From JAODBQ01 sp038213195 (lineage in GTDB: Bacteria; Actinomycetota; Acidimicrobiia; Acidimicrobiales; Ilumatobacteraceae): a stretch of 30,117 nt of DNA. Under the pieces are notes generated by a model. The model worked only from the letters and a program-made list of their open reading frames with translations, searched no databases and had not been told where the DNA came from. The DNA lies in contig JBBQTN010000041.1 of the NCBI GenBank assembly GCA_038213195.1, positions 1 through 30,117 of the forward strand. The letters run 5' to 3'. The position numbers were made by a program, and so were the translations under genes. Of the stretch, positions 22,192 to 30,042 are shown one piece after another. The stretch's first letter is position 1, and each line of letters begins with the position of its first letter.

Positions 22192-23502
22192 ATGGCAGCC
22201 ACCGACCTGGACCAGATCGTCAACCTCTGCAAGCGACGCGGGTTCGTGTACCCGACAGCGGAGATCTACGGCGGTTTCCGGTCGAGCTACGACTACGGCC
22301 CGCTCGGCTCGCTGATGTTGCGCAACGTGCGCGAGTCGTGGATCCGCCCGATGGTCCAGCAGCGCGACGACGTCGTGCTGATCGACGCGGCGATCCTCGC
22401 GCCGCCTGCGGTGTTCGAGGCCAGCGGTCACCTCGCCAACTTCACCGACCCGCTGGTCGATTGCACGAGCTGCAAGCAGCGGTTCAGGGCGGACACGCTC
22501 GCGGATCCGCACACCTGCCCGAACTGCGGCGCGCACGATTCCTTCACCGAGGCGCGGGCGTTCAACCTGATGTTCAAGACGCAGGCAGGCCCGATCGAGG
22601 GGGCGGGGGCGACGGTGTACCTGCGGCCGGAGACCGCGCAGGGGATGTTCGTCAACTTCGCCAACGTGCTGCAGACCAGCCGCAAGCGGCCGCCGTTCGG
22701 GATCGCCCAGGTCGGCAAGAGCTTCCGCAACGAGATCACCCCGGGCAACTTCATCTTCCGCACCCGCGAGTTCGAGCAGATGGAGATGCAGTTCTTCGTC
22801 CCGCCCGCCGACGGGCCGAAGTGGTACGAGTACTGGTGCGCCACCCGCCTGCAGTGGTACGTCGATCTCGGCATCCCGCGCGAGTCGTTGCGCCTGCGTC
22901 CGCACGACCCCGACGAGCTGAGCCACTACTCCGCCGGCACCTCCGACGTCGAGTTCCTCTACCCCTGGGGCTGGGGCGAGCTGGAGGGGATCGCCCAGCG
23001 CACCGACTACGACCTCAAGCAGCACGCTGCGCACAGCGGTCAGAAGCTCGACTACTTCGACCCGACGACCAACGAACGCTACGTGCCGTACGTGATCGAG
23101 CCTGCCGCCGGGGTCAACCGGTCGATGGCCGCGTTCCTGCTCTCGGCCTACGACGAGGACGAGGTCGGCGGCGAGCCGCGCACCATCCTGCGGCTGCACC
23201 CGCGGCTCGCGCCGTACAAGGTGGCCGTGCTGCCGCTGTCGAAGAAGGACACGCTCAGCCCGCTGGCGCGCAAGGTCTACGCGACCCTGACCGACCGGTA
23301 CATGTGCGACTACGACGACACCCAGTCGATCGGCAAGCGCTACCGCCGCCAGGACGAGGTCGGCACGCCGTTGTGCGTCACCGTCGACTTCGCCTCGCTG
23401 GACGACGACGCGGTGACGATCCGCGACCGCGATTCGACCGAACAGGTGCGCGTGCCGATCGATGCCATCGCAGCCGAGGTCGGCGCCCGCCTCGGCTTCT
23501 GA
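22192..23502 (+). CDS. glyS: Glycyl-tRNA synthetase (alpha2 type)
   Basis: A 436-residue class II aminoacyl-tRNA synthetase of the homodimeric eukaryal/actinobacterial type. The N terminus IVNLCKRRGFVYPTAEIYGG and YDYGPLG are signatures. A zinc-binding insertion has Cys91, Cys94, Cys109 and Cys112. Motif 2 is FRNEITPGNFIFRTREFEQM and motif 3 is EPAAGVNRSMAAFLL; the anticodon-binding domain follows with PRLAPYKVAVLPL and ends RVPIDAIAAEV. The enzyme charges tRNA-Gly with glycine using ATP. It starts 66 bases after recO and probably has its own promoter. It is convergent with the sensor kinase. Confidence 0.97.
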   Translation: MAATDLDQIVNLCKRRGFVYPTAEIYGGFRSSYDYGPLGSLMLRNVRESWIRPMVQQRDDVVLIDAAILAPPAVFEASGHLANFTDPLVDCTSCKQRFRADTLADPHTCPNCGAHDSFTEARAFNLMFKTQAGPIEGAGATVYLRPETAQGMFVNFANVLQTSRKRPPFGIAQVGKSFRNEITPGNFIFRTREFEQMEMQFFVPPADGPKWYEYWCATRLQWYVDLGIPRESLRLRPHDPDELSHYSAGTSDVEFLYPWGWGELEGIAQRTDYDLKQHAAHSGQKLDYFDPTTNERYVPYVIEPAAGVNRSMAAFLLSAYDEDEVGGEPRTILRLHPRLAPYKVAVLPLSKKDTLSPLARKVYATLTDRYMCDYDDTQSIGKRYRRQDEVGTPLCVTVDFASLDDDAVTIRDRDSTEQVRVPIDAIAAEVGARLGF

Positions 23503-23530
23503 GCGGCCGCCCGGCGCCGCCCGGTGCCGC

Positions 23531-23564
23531 GCGGCCACTGCTGCGGCCACTGCTGCGGCCACTG
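23531..23564. repeat. 12-bp tandem repeat between glyS and the sensor kinase
   Basis: GCGGCCACTGCT occurs 2.8 times without mismatch in the 151-bp gap between two convergent genes. No gene is seen in the gap. Confidence 0.75.
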
Positions 23565-23653
23565 CGGCCGGTCCCGCCGTCGGCCGGCTCGCCGGCGCCG
23601 GCGGCTCTGTGTCGTCCCGCAGATGGCACGTGCGCTCTGCGGGAGGACGCAGC

Positions 23654-25108
23654 TCAGCGAGGTGGGCGCGGCGGCGGGGGTGGCGGCGCGACGGACTGGG
23701 GTCGCGCGGTCGCCGTGGTCATCGGCGTCGTAGCCGGGGCCAGTGGGAGGCTGAACCAGATCCGCGCGCCGCTCGACGGGGCGACACCGACGCCGACCGT
23801 GCCGCCCATCGCCTCGACGAGCTCGCGCACGATCGCCAGCCCGAGCCCGCTCGAGCTCTCGGTGCGCTGCGGCCGCGAGCGGGCGACGTACAGGCGTTCG
23901 AAGACGTGTGGCATGTCCGCCTCGGAGATCCCCGGCCCGTCGTCGTCGACGGTGAACACCCCGAGCCCTTGGGCGACGTGGACCGAGACCTGCACCTCGA
24001 ACCGGGCGTACTTCAACGCGTTCTCGATCATGTTCGCGGCGACCTGGGCGAGCCGGTCGGGATCGGCGAGCACGGGGACGTGCGGCCCGGGGCCGGCGCG
24101 CAGGGTGATGCTGCGCTCGGCGGCGTCGGGGGTGAACCCGCCGGTGGCGGTGACGGCCGCTGCAGCGAGATCGATCGGGGCGAGGTGCAGCGAGAACGAC
24201 CGCGCCTGCAGCTTGGCCAGGTCGAGCAGATCGGCGACGAGCCGTTCCAGCCGGCGCGACTCGGAGCGGATCACGTCCGCGGCCACCCGCGGGTCGGCCG
24301 CCCCGTCGGTGATCGCTTCCGCGTAGCCGCGGATCGAGGTCAGCGGCGTGCGCAGGTCGTGGCTGACCGAGAGCAGGAACTGCTGCTCGAGGATCTTCGA
24401 CCGCTCGAGACCCTCCGCCATCCCGTTGATGCTCCGCGCCAGCTCGGCGATCTCGTCGTGGTCGTCGGGGTGCGGAACCGGGACGCGAGTGGTGAGCTGG
24501 CCGGCGGCGATCCGCTGGGTGGCGACCGAGGCGTCGCGGATCGGCCGGGTCAGCCGGCGACCGAGGAACACGGCGAGCAGCAGTCCGATGAGTAGGACGA
24601 CGACGGCCGTGAACAGGAAGTAGCGCACGGACGCGCCGAGCGCGGCGTTGGCCTGCTGGGTGAGCACGACGACCACGATCCGGCCGTTCTGGGCGCGCGT
24701 CGGGGCCGCTGCGTAGACGATGTTGCCGTGGTTGCCGCTGACGACCTGCAGGCGGTCCAGCGCGGCGGGGCGGATGTCGTCGAGGGTCACCCCGGCGGGC
24801 AGCTGCGTCGGGTCGAAGGCACCGCCGGTGCCGGAGATCAGCACGGCCACCTCGTCGATCGGCAGGATCGTGCCGAACGACTGCACCAGCCGCAGCCGCC
24901 TGCGCAACGCGACAGGGTCGTTGATGGTGCTCAGGTCGAGCACGTCGTCGATGTTCGCGGCGATCTTGGTCGCGTTGGCGCGCAGCTCGCGCAGGGTCGT
25001 GTGCCGGGCGCGCAGGTTGGCGACGACGAGGGTTCCCCCGCCGACGAACACGAGCGTCGCCAGGACGACCCCGACGATCACGGTGGCGAGGCGGCGGGTC
25101 ATCCCCAT
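23654..25108 (-). CDS. Two-component sensor histidine kinase
   Basis: A 484-residue membrane kinase. A first membrane helix (residues ~7-30) and a second (~161-183) enclose a ~130-residue extracellular sensor. HAMP spans ~184-236. The HisKA block SVSHDLRTPLTSIRGY carries the phosphorylated His250, and the ATPase shows N-box NMIENALKYA (~359-368), G1 DDDGPGI (~388) and G2 GLGLAIV (~421). The cytoplasmic C terminus ends in a proline-rich tail (PPPPPP). It senses an unknown signal and should phosphorylate the response regulator encoded 40 bases upstream. Two ATGs (25108 and 25102) each have a purine-rich site (GGAGG or AGGAG) at good distance, so the exact start is uncertain by two codons. Confidence 0.94.
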   Translation of the reverse strand: MGMTRRLATVIVGVVLATLVFVGGGTLVVANLRARHTTLRELRANATKIAANIDDVLDLSTINDPVALRRRLRLVQSFGTILPIDEVAVLISGTGGAFDPTQLPAGVTLDDIRPAALDRLQVVSGNHGNIVYAAAPTRAQNGRIVVVVLTQQANAALGASVRYFLFTAVVVLLIGLLLAVFLGRRLTRPIRDASVATQRIAAGQLTTRVPVPHPDDHDEIAELARSINGMAEGLERSKILEQQFLLSVSHDLRTPLTSIRGYAEAITDGAADPRVAADVIRSESRRLERLVADLLDLAKLQARSFSLHLAPIDLAAAAVTATGGFTPDAAERSITLRAGPGPHVPVLADPDRLAQVAANMIENALKYARFEVQVSVHVAQGLGVFTVDDDGPGISEADMPHVFERLYVARSRPQRTESSSGLGLAIVRELVEAMGGTVGVGVAPSSGARIWFSLPLAPATTPMTTATARPQSVAPPPPPPRPPR

Positions 25109-25148
25109 CCGCTCCTACCTCCGAGATGTGAGCGTTGTGTGAGCTGCA

Positions 25149-25835
25149 TCAGCCGAGGCGGTAGCCGATGCCCCACACCGTTGCGAGGGGGATGTCGTCA
25201 CCGAGCTTCCTGCGCAGCTGGCGCACGTGCACGTCGACGGTGCGATCGTCGCCGTCGAAGTCGATGCCCCACACCGCGTCGATCAGCTGCTGGCGGGAGA
25301 GGGCGATCCCCTGGTTGCGGGCGAGGTGGGCGAGCAGGTCGAACTCGCGGGTGGCCAACGCCACCGGCTCGCCGCGGCGGCGCACCTCGCGCCGGGCGAC
25401 GTCGACCGCGAAGTCGTCGCCGATGCGCAGGACGGTCGGATCGGCGGTGGTCACCGGCTGACCGCGGCGCAGGATCGCTTTGACCCTGGCCACCACCTCG
25501 CGCGGCGAGAACGGCTTGACGACGTAGTCGTCGGCGCCGAGCTCCAGCCCGAGCAGCCGGTCCAGCTCGCCGTCGCGGGCGGTGAGGAACATCACCGGCA
25601 GCTCGGAGCTGGCGCGGATCCGGCGGCACACCTCGAACCCGTCGATGTCGGGCAGGCCGACGTCGAGCACCGCCAACGCCGGACGGTGCTGGGCGATCAG
25701 CTCGAGGCCGCGTCCGCCGTCGGCGGCGAGCAGCACCCGGAACCCCGCCTCGCGCAGGTACATGTCGAGCAGGTCGGCGATGTGCGCGTCGTCCTCGACG
25801 ACCACGACGGTCCGTTCGGGTGCTGCGCCGGCCAC
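25149..25835 (-). CDS. OmpR-family response regulator
   Basis: A 228-residue regulator. The receiver domain has acidic residues at Glu14-Asp15-Asp16, the phospho-acceptor Asp58 in VLDVGLPDIDG, Thr85 and Lys107 (VVKPFSP). The C-terminal winged-helix DNA-binding domain (~130-228) has LATREFDLLAHLARNQG, LIDAVWG and the family end VDVHVRQLRRKLGDD with WGIGYRLG. The start is GTG 25835. It precedes the sensor kinase on the same strand, the usual order of such pairs, and is divergent from the ABM/trp operon. Target genes cannot be told from the sequence. Confidence 0.95.
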   Translation of the reverse strand: MAGAAPERTVVVVEDDAHIADLLDMYLREAGFRVLLAADGGRGLELIAQHRPALAVLDVGLPDIDGFEVCRRIRASSELPVMFLTARDGELDRLLGLELGADDYVVKPFSPREVVARVKAILRRGQPVTTADPTVLRIGDDFAVDVARREVRRRGEPVALATREFDLLAHLARNQGIALSRQQLIDAVWGIDFDGDDRTVDVHVRQLRRKLGDDIPLATVWGIGYRLG

Positions 25836-25928
25836 GGCGCCAATCGTGGCACGCTGCTACCTTCGGCCGCACGACATGCGGGGTCGCGGTGATCCCGCGC
25901 AACGAGCGAAAGCAACCGAGGAGAACTC

Positions 25929-26234
25929 ATGGGGCAGAAGGCAATCCTGGCGAAGATCCCGGCGAAGCCGGGCATGCGGGACGATCTGGTGAAGGCCGCT
26001 CAGGCCGCCATCGACAACGCCAACACCGAGGCGGGCACGCTGCTGTACATCCTCCACGAGAATGACAAGGACGCCGACCTGCTCTGGATGTACGAGCTGT
26101 ACACGGACCAGACAGCGGTCGATGCGCACATGAAGTCGGACGGGTTCAAGGCACTTGGTCCGGTCATGGGGCCGTTCATCGGCGGCAAGATGGAGCTGAT
26201 CTTCCTCACGCCCACCATCGGCAAGGGCCTCTGA
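25929..26234 (+). CDS. ABM-domain (antibiotic biosynthesis monooxygenase-like) protein
   Basis: A 101-residue protein of the dimeric alpha+beta ABM fold. ILAKIPAKPGMRDDLVKAA forms the first strand and helix, TEAGTLLYILHENDKD the second, and WMYELYTDQTAVDAHMKSDG the WxxYE.TDQxAxDxHxxS block characteristic of the family. Members include quinol monooxygenases and YgiN-like proteins; the activity here is unknown. The ATG at 25929 has a strong GAGGAG ribosome site 6 bases upstream. It is the first gene of the trp transcript, with trpC only 5 bases after its stop. A link to tryptophan synthesis is suggested only by that position. Confidence 0.8.
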   Translation: MGQKAILAKIPAKPGMRDDLVKAAQAAIDNANTEAGTLLYILHENDKDADLLWMYELYTDQTAVDAHMKSDGFKALGPVMGPFIGGKMELIFLTPTIGKGL

Positions 26235-26239
26235 CCGAC

Positions 26240-27019
26240 TTGCCCGCCACCTACCTCGACCGGATCATCGCCCGCCACCGCGAAGCCGCTGCGGCGGACG
26301 AGCGCCCGCTCGAGCCGCTGGCCGAGCTCGCCGCGGCGATGCCTCCTGCACGTGACTTCCGCGCCGCGCTCGCCGACCCGGCGCACCTGTCCGTGATCGG
26401 CGAGGTCAAGCGGCGCTCGCCGTCGAAGGGCGACCTCGCCCCCGACCTCGATCCGGTCGTGCTGGCCCGTTCGTACGCGGGCGGTGGCGCGGCGTGCCTG
26501 TCCGTGCTGACGGACGTCGAGTTCTTCGGTGGGTCGGAGGCTGATCTGCGCGCGGCGCGGGGTGCGTGCGGGCTGCCCGTGCTGCGCAAGGACTTCACCG
26601 TCGACGAGCGCGACGTCCTCGACGCGCGGCTGATGGGGGCGGACTGCGTGCTGCTGATCGCCGCCGCGCTCGCCCATCACGAGCTCGTCGAGCTGCACCG
26701 GCTGGCCACCGCGATCGGGATTGCCGTGCTCGTCGAGATCCACGACGAAGCCGAGCTGGAGGTCGCGCTGATGGCCGAGGCGACGCTGATCGGCGTCAAC
26801 CAGCGCGACCTCGTGACGTTCGAGGTCGACCACGAGCGCGCGCTGCGGATGGCCGGGGTGATGCCGGCGGGCGTGGTCAAGGTCGCCGAGAGCGGCGTCC
26901 GTGGTCGTGCCGACGCGGCGCGCCTGCGCGCCGCCGGGTACGACGCCGTGCTCGTCGGCGAGTCGTTGGTCACCGCCGGCGATCCCGCGGCGGCGATCGC
27001 CGAGCTGATCGGGGTCTGA
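26240..27019 (+). CDS. trpC: Indole-3-glycerol phosphate synthase
   Basis: A 259-residue TIM-barrel enzyme that closes the ring of carboxyphenylamino-deoxyribulose phosphate to form indole-3-glycerol phosphate. Signature parts: VIGEVKRRSPSKGDL with catalytic Glu55 and Lys57, LPVLRKDFTVDE with Lys117, LIGVNQRDLVTFEVD and VAESGVRG. Length is normal. The likely start is TTG 26240, 5 bases after the ABM stop, with no ribosome site of its own; an in-frame CTG at 26231 is a less likely alternative. Translation is probably coupled to the ABM gene. trpF follows after 74 bases. Confidence 0.95.
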   Translation: MPATYLDRIIARHREAAAADERPLEPLAELAAAMPPARDFRAALADPAHLSVIGEVKRRSPSKGDLAPDLDPVVLARSYAGGGAACLSVLTDVEFFGGSEADLRAARGACGLPVLRKDFTVDERDVLDARLMGADCVLLIAAALAHHELVELHRLATAIGIAVLVEIHDEAELEVALMAEATLIGVNQRDLVTFEVDHERALRMAGVMPAGVVKVAESGVRGRADAARLRAAGYDAVLVGESLVTAGDPAAAIAELIGV

Positions 27020-27078
27020 GGGCACGTCGCCGCCGCGTCTGCCGTCGAATCGATCGGGTTCGACGCGCGGCCTGCAAG

Positions 27079-27084
27079 TACCCT
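27079..27084 (+). promoter_or_regulatory. Candidate internal -10 box for trpF
   Basis: TACCCT (TANNNT) lies 9 bases before the trpF ATG at 27094 in the only sizeable gap (74 bp) of the trp run. There is no ribosome site, consistent with a leaderless internal start that would serve trpFBA. Confidence 0.4.
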
Positions 27085-27093
27085 GGCGCACGC

Positions 27094-27750
27094 ATGTTCG
27101 TGAAGATCTGCGGGATCACCAGCGAGGACGACGCCCTGTTCGCCGTGGCGATGGGCGCGGACGCCGTGGGTTTCGTGTTCGCCCCTTCGCCGCGCCAGGT
27201 CGCGGCGCAGCAGGTCTACGACATCACCCGGCGCCTGCCGCGGGAGATCCTCACCGTCGGCGTGTTCCGCGACGAGCTGCCGGCGCGCGTCATCGACGTC
27301 GTCGGCCGCGCCGGCCTCAAGGCCGCGCAGCTGCACGGCCACGAATCACCGGCCGACGTCGCTGCCGTTGCGGCGCAGGTCCGCTGGGTGATCAAGAGCG
27401 TCGTCGCCGGTTCGACCGACGCGCGGCGGGCCAACGAGTACGCCACCGATCTGATCCTCGTCGACTCGCCATCGCCGGGGTCCGGCAAGGTGTTCGACTG
27501 GTCGATGCTGGAGGACGTGCCGGAGGGCCCGCGGCTGATCATCGCCGGGGGTCTGACCCCCGACAACATCGGCCACGCGGTGCGCGTCGCCAGGCCGTGG
27601 GGCGTCGACGTCGCCTCGGGTGTGGAGAGGTCGCCTGGCAAGAAGGACCCGCGGCTCGTCAAGGCGTTCATCGAACGGGCCAGGGCGTCGGCCCCGCAGC
27701 CGCATCTCGGGCCCGACGAGATGCCGTACGACTGGGCGGACGACGAATGA
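27094..27750 (+). CDS. trpF: Phosphoribosylanthranilate isomerase
   Basis: A 218-residue TIM-barrel isomerase acting one step before TrpC. The start MFVKICGITSEDDAL carries the catalytic Cys6 and LILVDSPSPGSGKVFDW the catalytic Asp124; the phosphate site is IIAGGLTPDN and WGVDVASGVE. A ~15-residue C-terminal tail (PYDWADDE) is extra. Many actinobacteria lack TrpF and use the bifunctional PriA instead, so a dedicated TrpF is informative about lineage. Its stop overlaps the trpB start as ATGA. Confidence 0.95.
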   Translation: MFVKICGITSEDDALFAVAMGADAVGFVFAPSPRQVAAQQVYDITRRLPREILTVGVFRDELPARVIDVVGRAGLKAAQLHGHESPADVAAVAAQVRWVIKSVVAGSTDARRANEYATDLILVDSPSPGSGKVFDWSMLEDVPEGPRLIIAGGLTPDNIGHAVRVARPWGVDVASGVERSPGKKDPRLVKAFIERARASAPQPHLGPDEMPYDWADDE

Positions 27751-28928
27751 CGGAGCTCGACGAGCAGCTCACACTGATGGGAGAGCCCTCGGGCACGGGA
27801 CGATTCGGCGAGTTCGGCGGCCGCTTCGTCCCTGAGACGCTGGTGCCGGCGTGCGAGGAGCTGGAGGCGGCGTTCCGCGAGGCGTGGGCAGACCCGGTGT
27901 TCCGCGACGAGCTGGCCACGCTGCTGCGCGACTACGCCGGCCGTCCGTCGATCATCACCGAGTGCGCCAACCTCGGACGCGAGCTCGGTGTGCGCCTGTT
28001 GCTCAAGCGCGAGGACCTCAACCACACCGGTTCGCACAAGATCAACAACGTGCTCGGTCAGGCACTGCTCGCCAAGCGGATGGGCAAGACCCGGCTCGTC
28101 GCCGAGACCGGCGCCGGCCAGCACGGCGTCGCGACCGCGACGGCGGCCGCGCTGCTCGGCATGGAGTGCAAGGTCTACATGGGTGCCGTCGATGTCGAGC
28201 GCCAGGCGCTCAACGTGTTCAGGATGCGGTTGCTCGGCAGCGAGGTCGAGGCCGTGCACAGTGGCAGCCGCACGCTCAAGGACGCGGTGAACGAGGCGAT
28301 GCGCGACTGGGTCGCGACGGTCGGCGACACGCACTACTGCCTCGGCTCGGTGATGGGCCCGCACCCGTACCCGTGGATGGTGCGTGAGTTCCACCGGGTG
28401 ATCGGCGAGGAGGCGTTCGCGCAGTGCCACGACGTGCTCGGCGACGTGCCCGACCTCGTCGTCGCCTGCGTGGGCGGTGGGTCGAACGCGATCGGGATCT
28501 TCTCCGGGTTCGTCGACACCCACAGCCGGCTGATCGGCGTCGAGCCCGCCGGCGGTGCGGCCGTGTCGCGTGGACAGCCGGGTGTCGTGCACGGGATGCG
28601 CAGCTACCTGATGCAGGACGAGTTCGGTCAGGTGCTCGAGGCCCAGTCGATCTCGGCCGGTCTCGATTACCCGGGCGTCGGCCCCGAGCACTCCCACCTC
28701 GCGTCGATCCACCGCGCCGAGTACCCCACCGTGACCGACGACGAGGTCGTCGCCGCGTTCCACCGCCTCGCCCGAACCGAGGGGATCATCACCGCACTGG
28801 AGAGCGCGCACGCGCTGGCGTGGATCATCCGCGAGGCGCACACCTTCCCCGACGCGACGGTGCTCATGAACCTCTCCGGTCGTGGCGACAAGGACGTCGC
28901 CCAGATCATGGAGCTGCTCCACCTGTGA
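27747..28928 (+). CDS. trpB: Tryptophan synthase beta chain
   Basis: A 393-residue PLP enzyme that condenses indole with serine. Family blocks: FGEFGGRFVPETL at the start, KREDLNHTGSHKINN with the PLP lysine Lys98, ETGAGQHGVATATAA, CVGGGSNAIG as the phosphate loop (~243-249) and LSGRGDKD at the end. The start ATG overlaps the trpF stop (ATGA) and the stop shares its A with the trpA ATG (TGATG), so all three genes are translationally coupled. The complex forms the alpha2beta2 synthase with TrpA. Confidence 0.97.
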   Translation: MTELDEQLTLMGEPSGTGRFGEFGGRFVPETLVPACEELEAAFREAWADPVFRDELATLLRDYAGRPSIITECANLGRELGVRLLLKREDLNHTGSHKINNVLGQALLAKRMGKTRLVAETGAGQHGVATATAAALLGMECKVYMGAVDVERQALNVFRMRLLGSEVEAVHSGSRTLKDAVNEAMRDWVATVGDTHYCLGSVMGPHPYPWMVREFHRVIGEEAFAQCHDVLGDVPDLVVACVGGGSNAIGIFSGFVDTHSRLIGVEPAGGAAVSRGQPGVVHGMRSYLMQDEFGQVLEAQSISAGLDYPGVGPEHSHLASIHRAEYPTVTDDEVVAAFHRLARTEGIITALESAHALAWIIREAHTFPDATVLMNLSGRGDKDVAQIMELLHL

Positions 28929-29704
28929 TGGCGACGGTCGGGCGGATGGAGGCGGAGCTGCGCGCCAAGCGCGACGCAGGGCGCAAGCTGCTCGCGCCGT
29001 ACATCACCGGCGGGCTGCGCGGCTGGCAGGAGGCGGTGCGTGCCGCGGCGGCCTCAGGTGCCGACGCGATCGAGATCGGCATCCCGTTCTCAGATCCGGT
29101 GATGGACGGCCCGGTGGTCCAGCGTGCATCGCAGGCAGCGTTGGCCGGCGGGGCCACGCCCGTCTCGGTGCTCGAGGAGGTCCGCGACCTCGACGTCGGG
29201 ATCCCGCTCGCAGTGATGACGTACTACAACACCATCCACCATGCCGGTCCGCTGCGTTTCGCGGAGCAGCTCGCCGCTGCCGGCATCGCTGCGGCGATCG
29301 TGCCGGATCTGCCGCTCGACGAGTCCGGCCCGTGGTGCGCAGCGGCCGACGCGGCGGGCATCGAGACGATCATGCTCGCCGCGCCCACAGCGCCGGATGA
29401 CCGGCTGCTGCGGATCGTGGCCCGCTGCAGAGGGTTCGTGTACTCGGTCGGACTGCTCGGCGTCACCGGCGAGCGCGACCAGCTCGCGGCGACGGCGACG
29501 GCGCTCGCGGCGCGGCTGAAGCGGATCACCGACGTGCCGGTGCTGGTCGGCGTCGGGGTGTCGAACGCGCAGCAGGCGCGCGAGGCGGTGCGCGTCGCCG
29601 ACGGCGTGGTGCAGGGCGCGTCCGTCGTACGCAGGTTGCTGGACGAGGGTGCCGACGCGGTGGGCGAGTACATCGCCGAGGTCCGCGCCGCGATCGACGC
29701 GTGA
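28928..29704 (+). CDS. trpA: Tryptophan synthase alpha chain
   Basis: A 258-residue TIM-barrel enzyme that splits indole-3-glycerol phosphate and passes indole to TrpB. The catalytic pair is intact: Glu49 in AIEIGIPFSDP and Asp60 in VMDGP, at the same positions as in E. coli TrpA. YYNTIHHAG, VPDLPLDES, YSVGLLGVTG and VGVGVSNAQQA are the other expected blocks. ATG 28928 overlaps the trpB stop by one base; GTG 28925 is an alternative. The stop overlaps the next gene as GTGA. Confidence 0.96.
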   Translation: MATVGRMEAELRAKRDAGRKLLAPYITGGLRGWQEAVRAAAASGADAIEIGIPFSDPVMDGPVVQRASQAALAGGATPVSVLEEVRDLDVGIPLAVMTYYNTIHHAGPLRFAEQLAAAGIAAAIVPDLPLDESGPWCAAADAAGIETIMLAAPTAPDDRLLRIVARCRGFVYSVGLLGVTGERDQLAATATALAARLKRITDVPVLVGVGVSNAQQAREAVRVADGVVQGASVVRRLLDEGADAVGEYIAEVRAAIDA

Positions 29705-30042
29705 ACGCGACGAGCGACCAGACCGGCGGGGGACCTTCGCCTGCCGAGTGCGAGCTGTGCGAGGCGGCGAAGACCACCGACTGGTTCTTCGAGGACGACC
29801 TGTGCTGGGTCGCGGAGTGCGAGATGTGCTGGGTGCCGATGGTCGTGTGGAAGCGTCACGATCCGCACCCGCCTGCCGATCTGCGCGAGCGGATGCTCGA
29901 GCGACTCGGCGAGGCCGTCCGCCGTGAGTACACGTTCGAGGAGTTCTACGTCGACGACAACATGCGCACCATCCCGACCCACTACCACGCCCATGGGCGA
30001 CCGCGGGGCGGGTTCTACGGCCACGGTCTGCGTCGGAAGTAG
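29701..30042 (+). CDS. Small Cys/His-rich protein, HIT-like
   Basis: A 113-residue protein not firmly assigned. Its N-terminal half has paired cysteines, Cys17/Cys20 (CELC) and Cys40/Cys43 (CEMC), plus Cys35, suggesting a zinc site. The C-terminal half has THYHAHGRPRGG with His94, His96 and His98, matching the HxHxH pattern of histidine-triad nucleotide-binding proteins, many of which also start with a CxxC. The sequence WVPMVVWKRHDPHP before it also recalls the HIT core. Compared with a full HIT domain, the protein is of similar length but diverged. The GTG start overlaps the trpA stop (GTGA), so it is the last known gene of the trp transcript. Confidence 0.65.
   Translation: MNATSDQTGGGPSPAECELCEAAKTTDWFFEDDLCWVAECEMCWVPMVVWKRHDPHPPADLRERMLERLGEAVRREYTFEEFYVDDNMRTIPTHYHAHGRPRGGFYGHGLRRK

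Noticed and set aside
21358..23562. 734-codon open frame on the minus strand across recO and glyS
   Set aside because: Antisense to two certain genes; its translation is Arg/Val/Gly/Asp-rich with no recognisable family. Typical of GC-rich codon bias.
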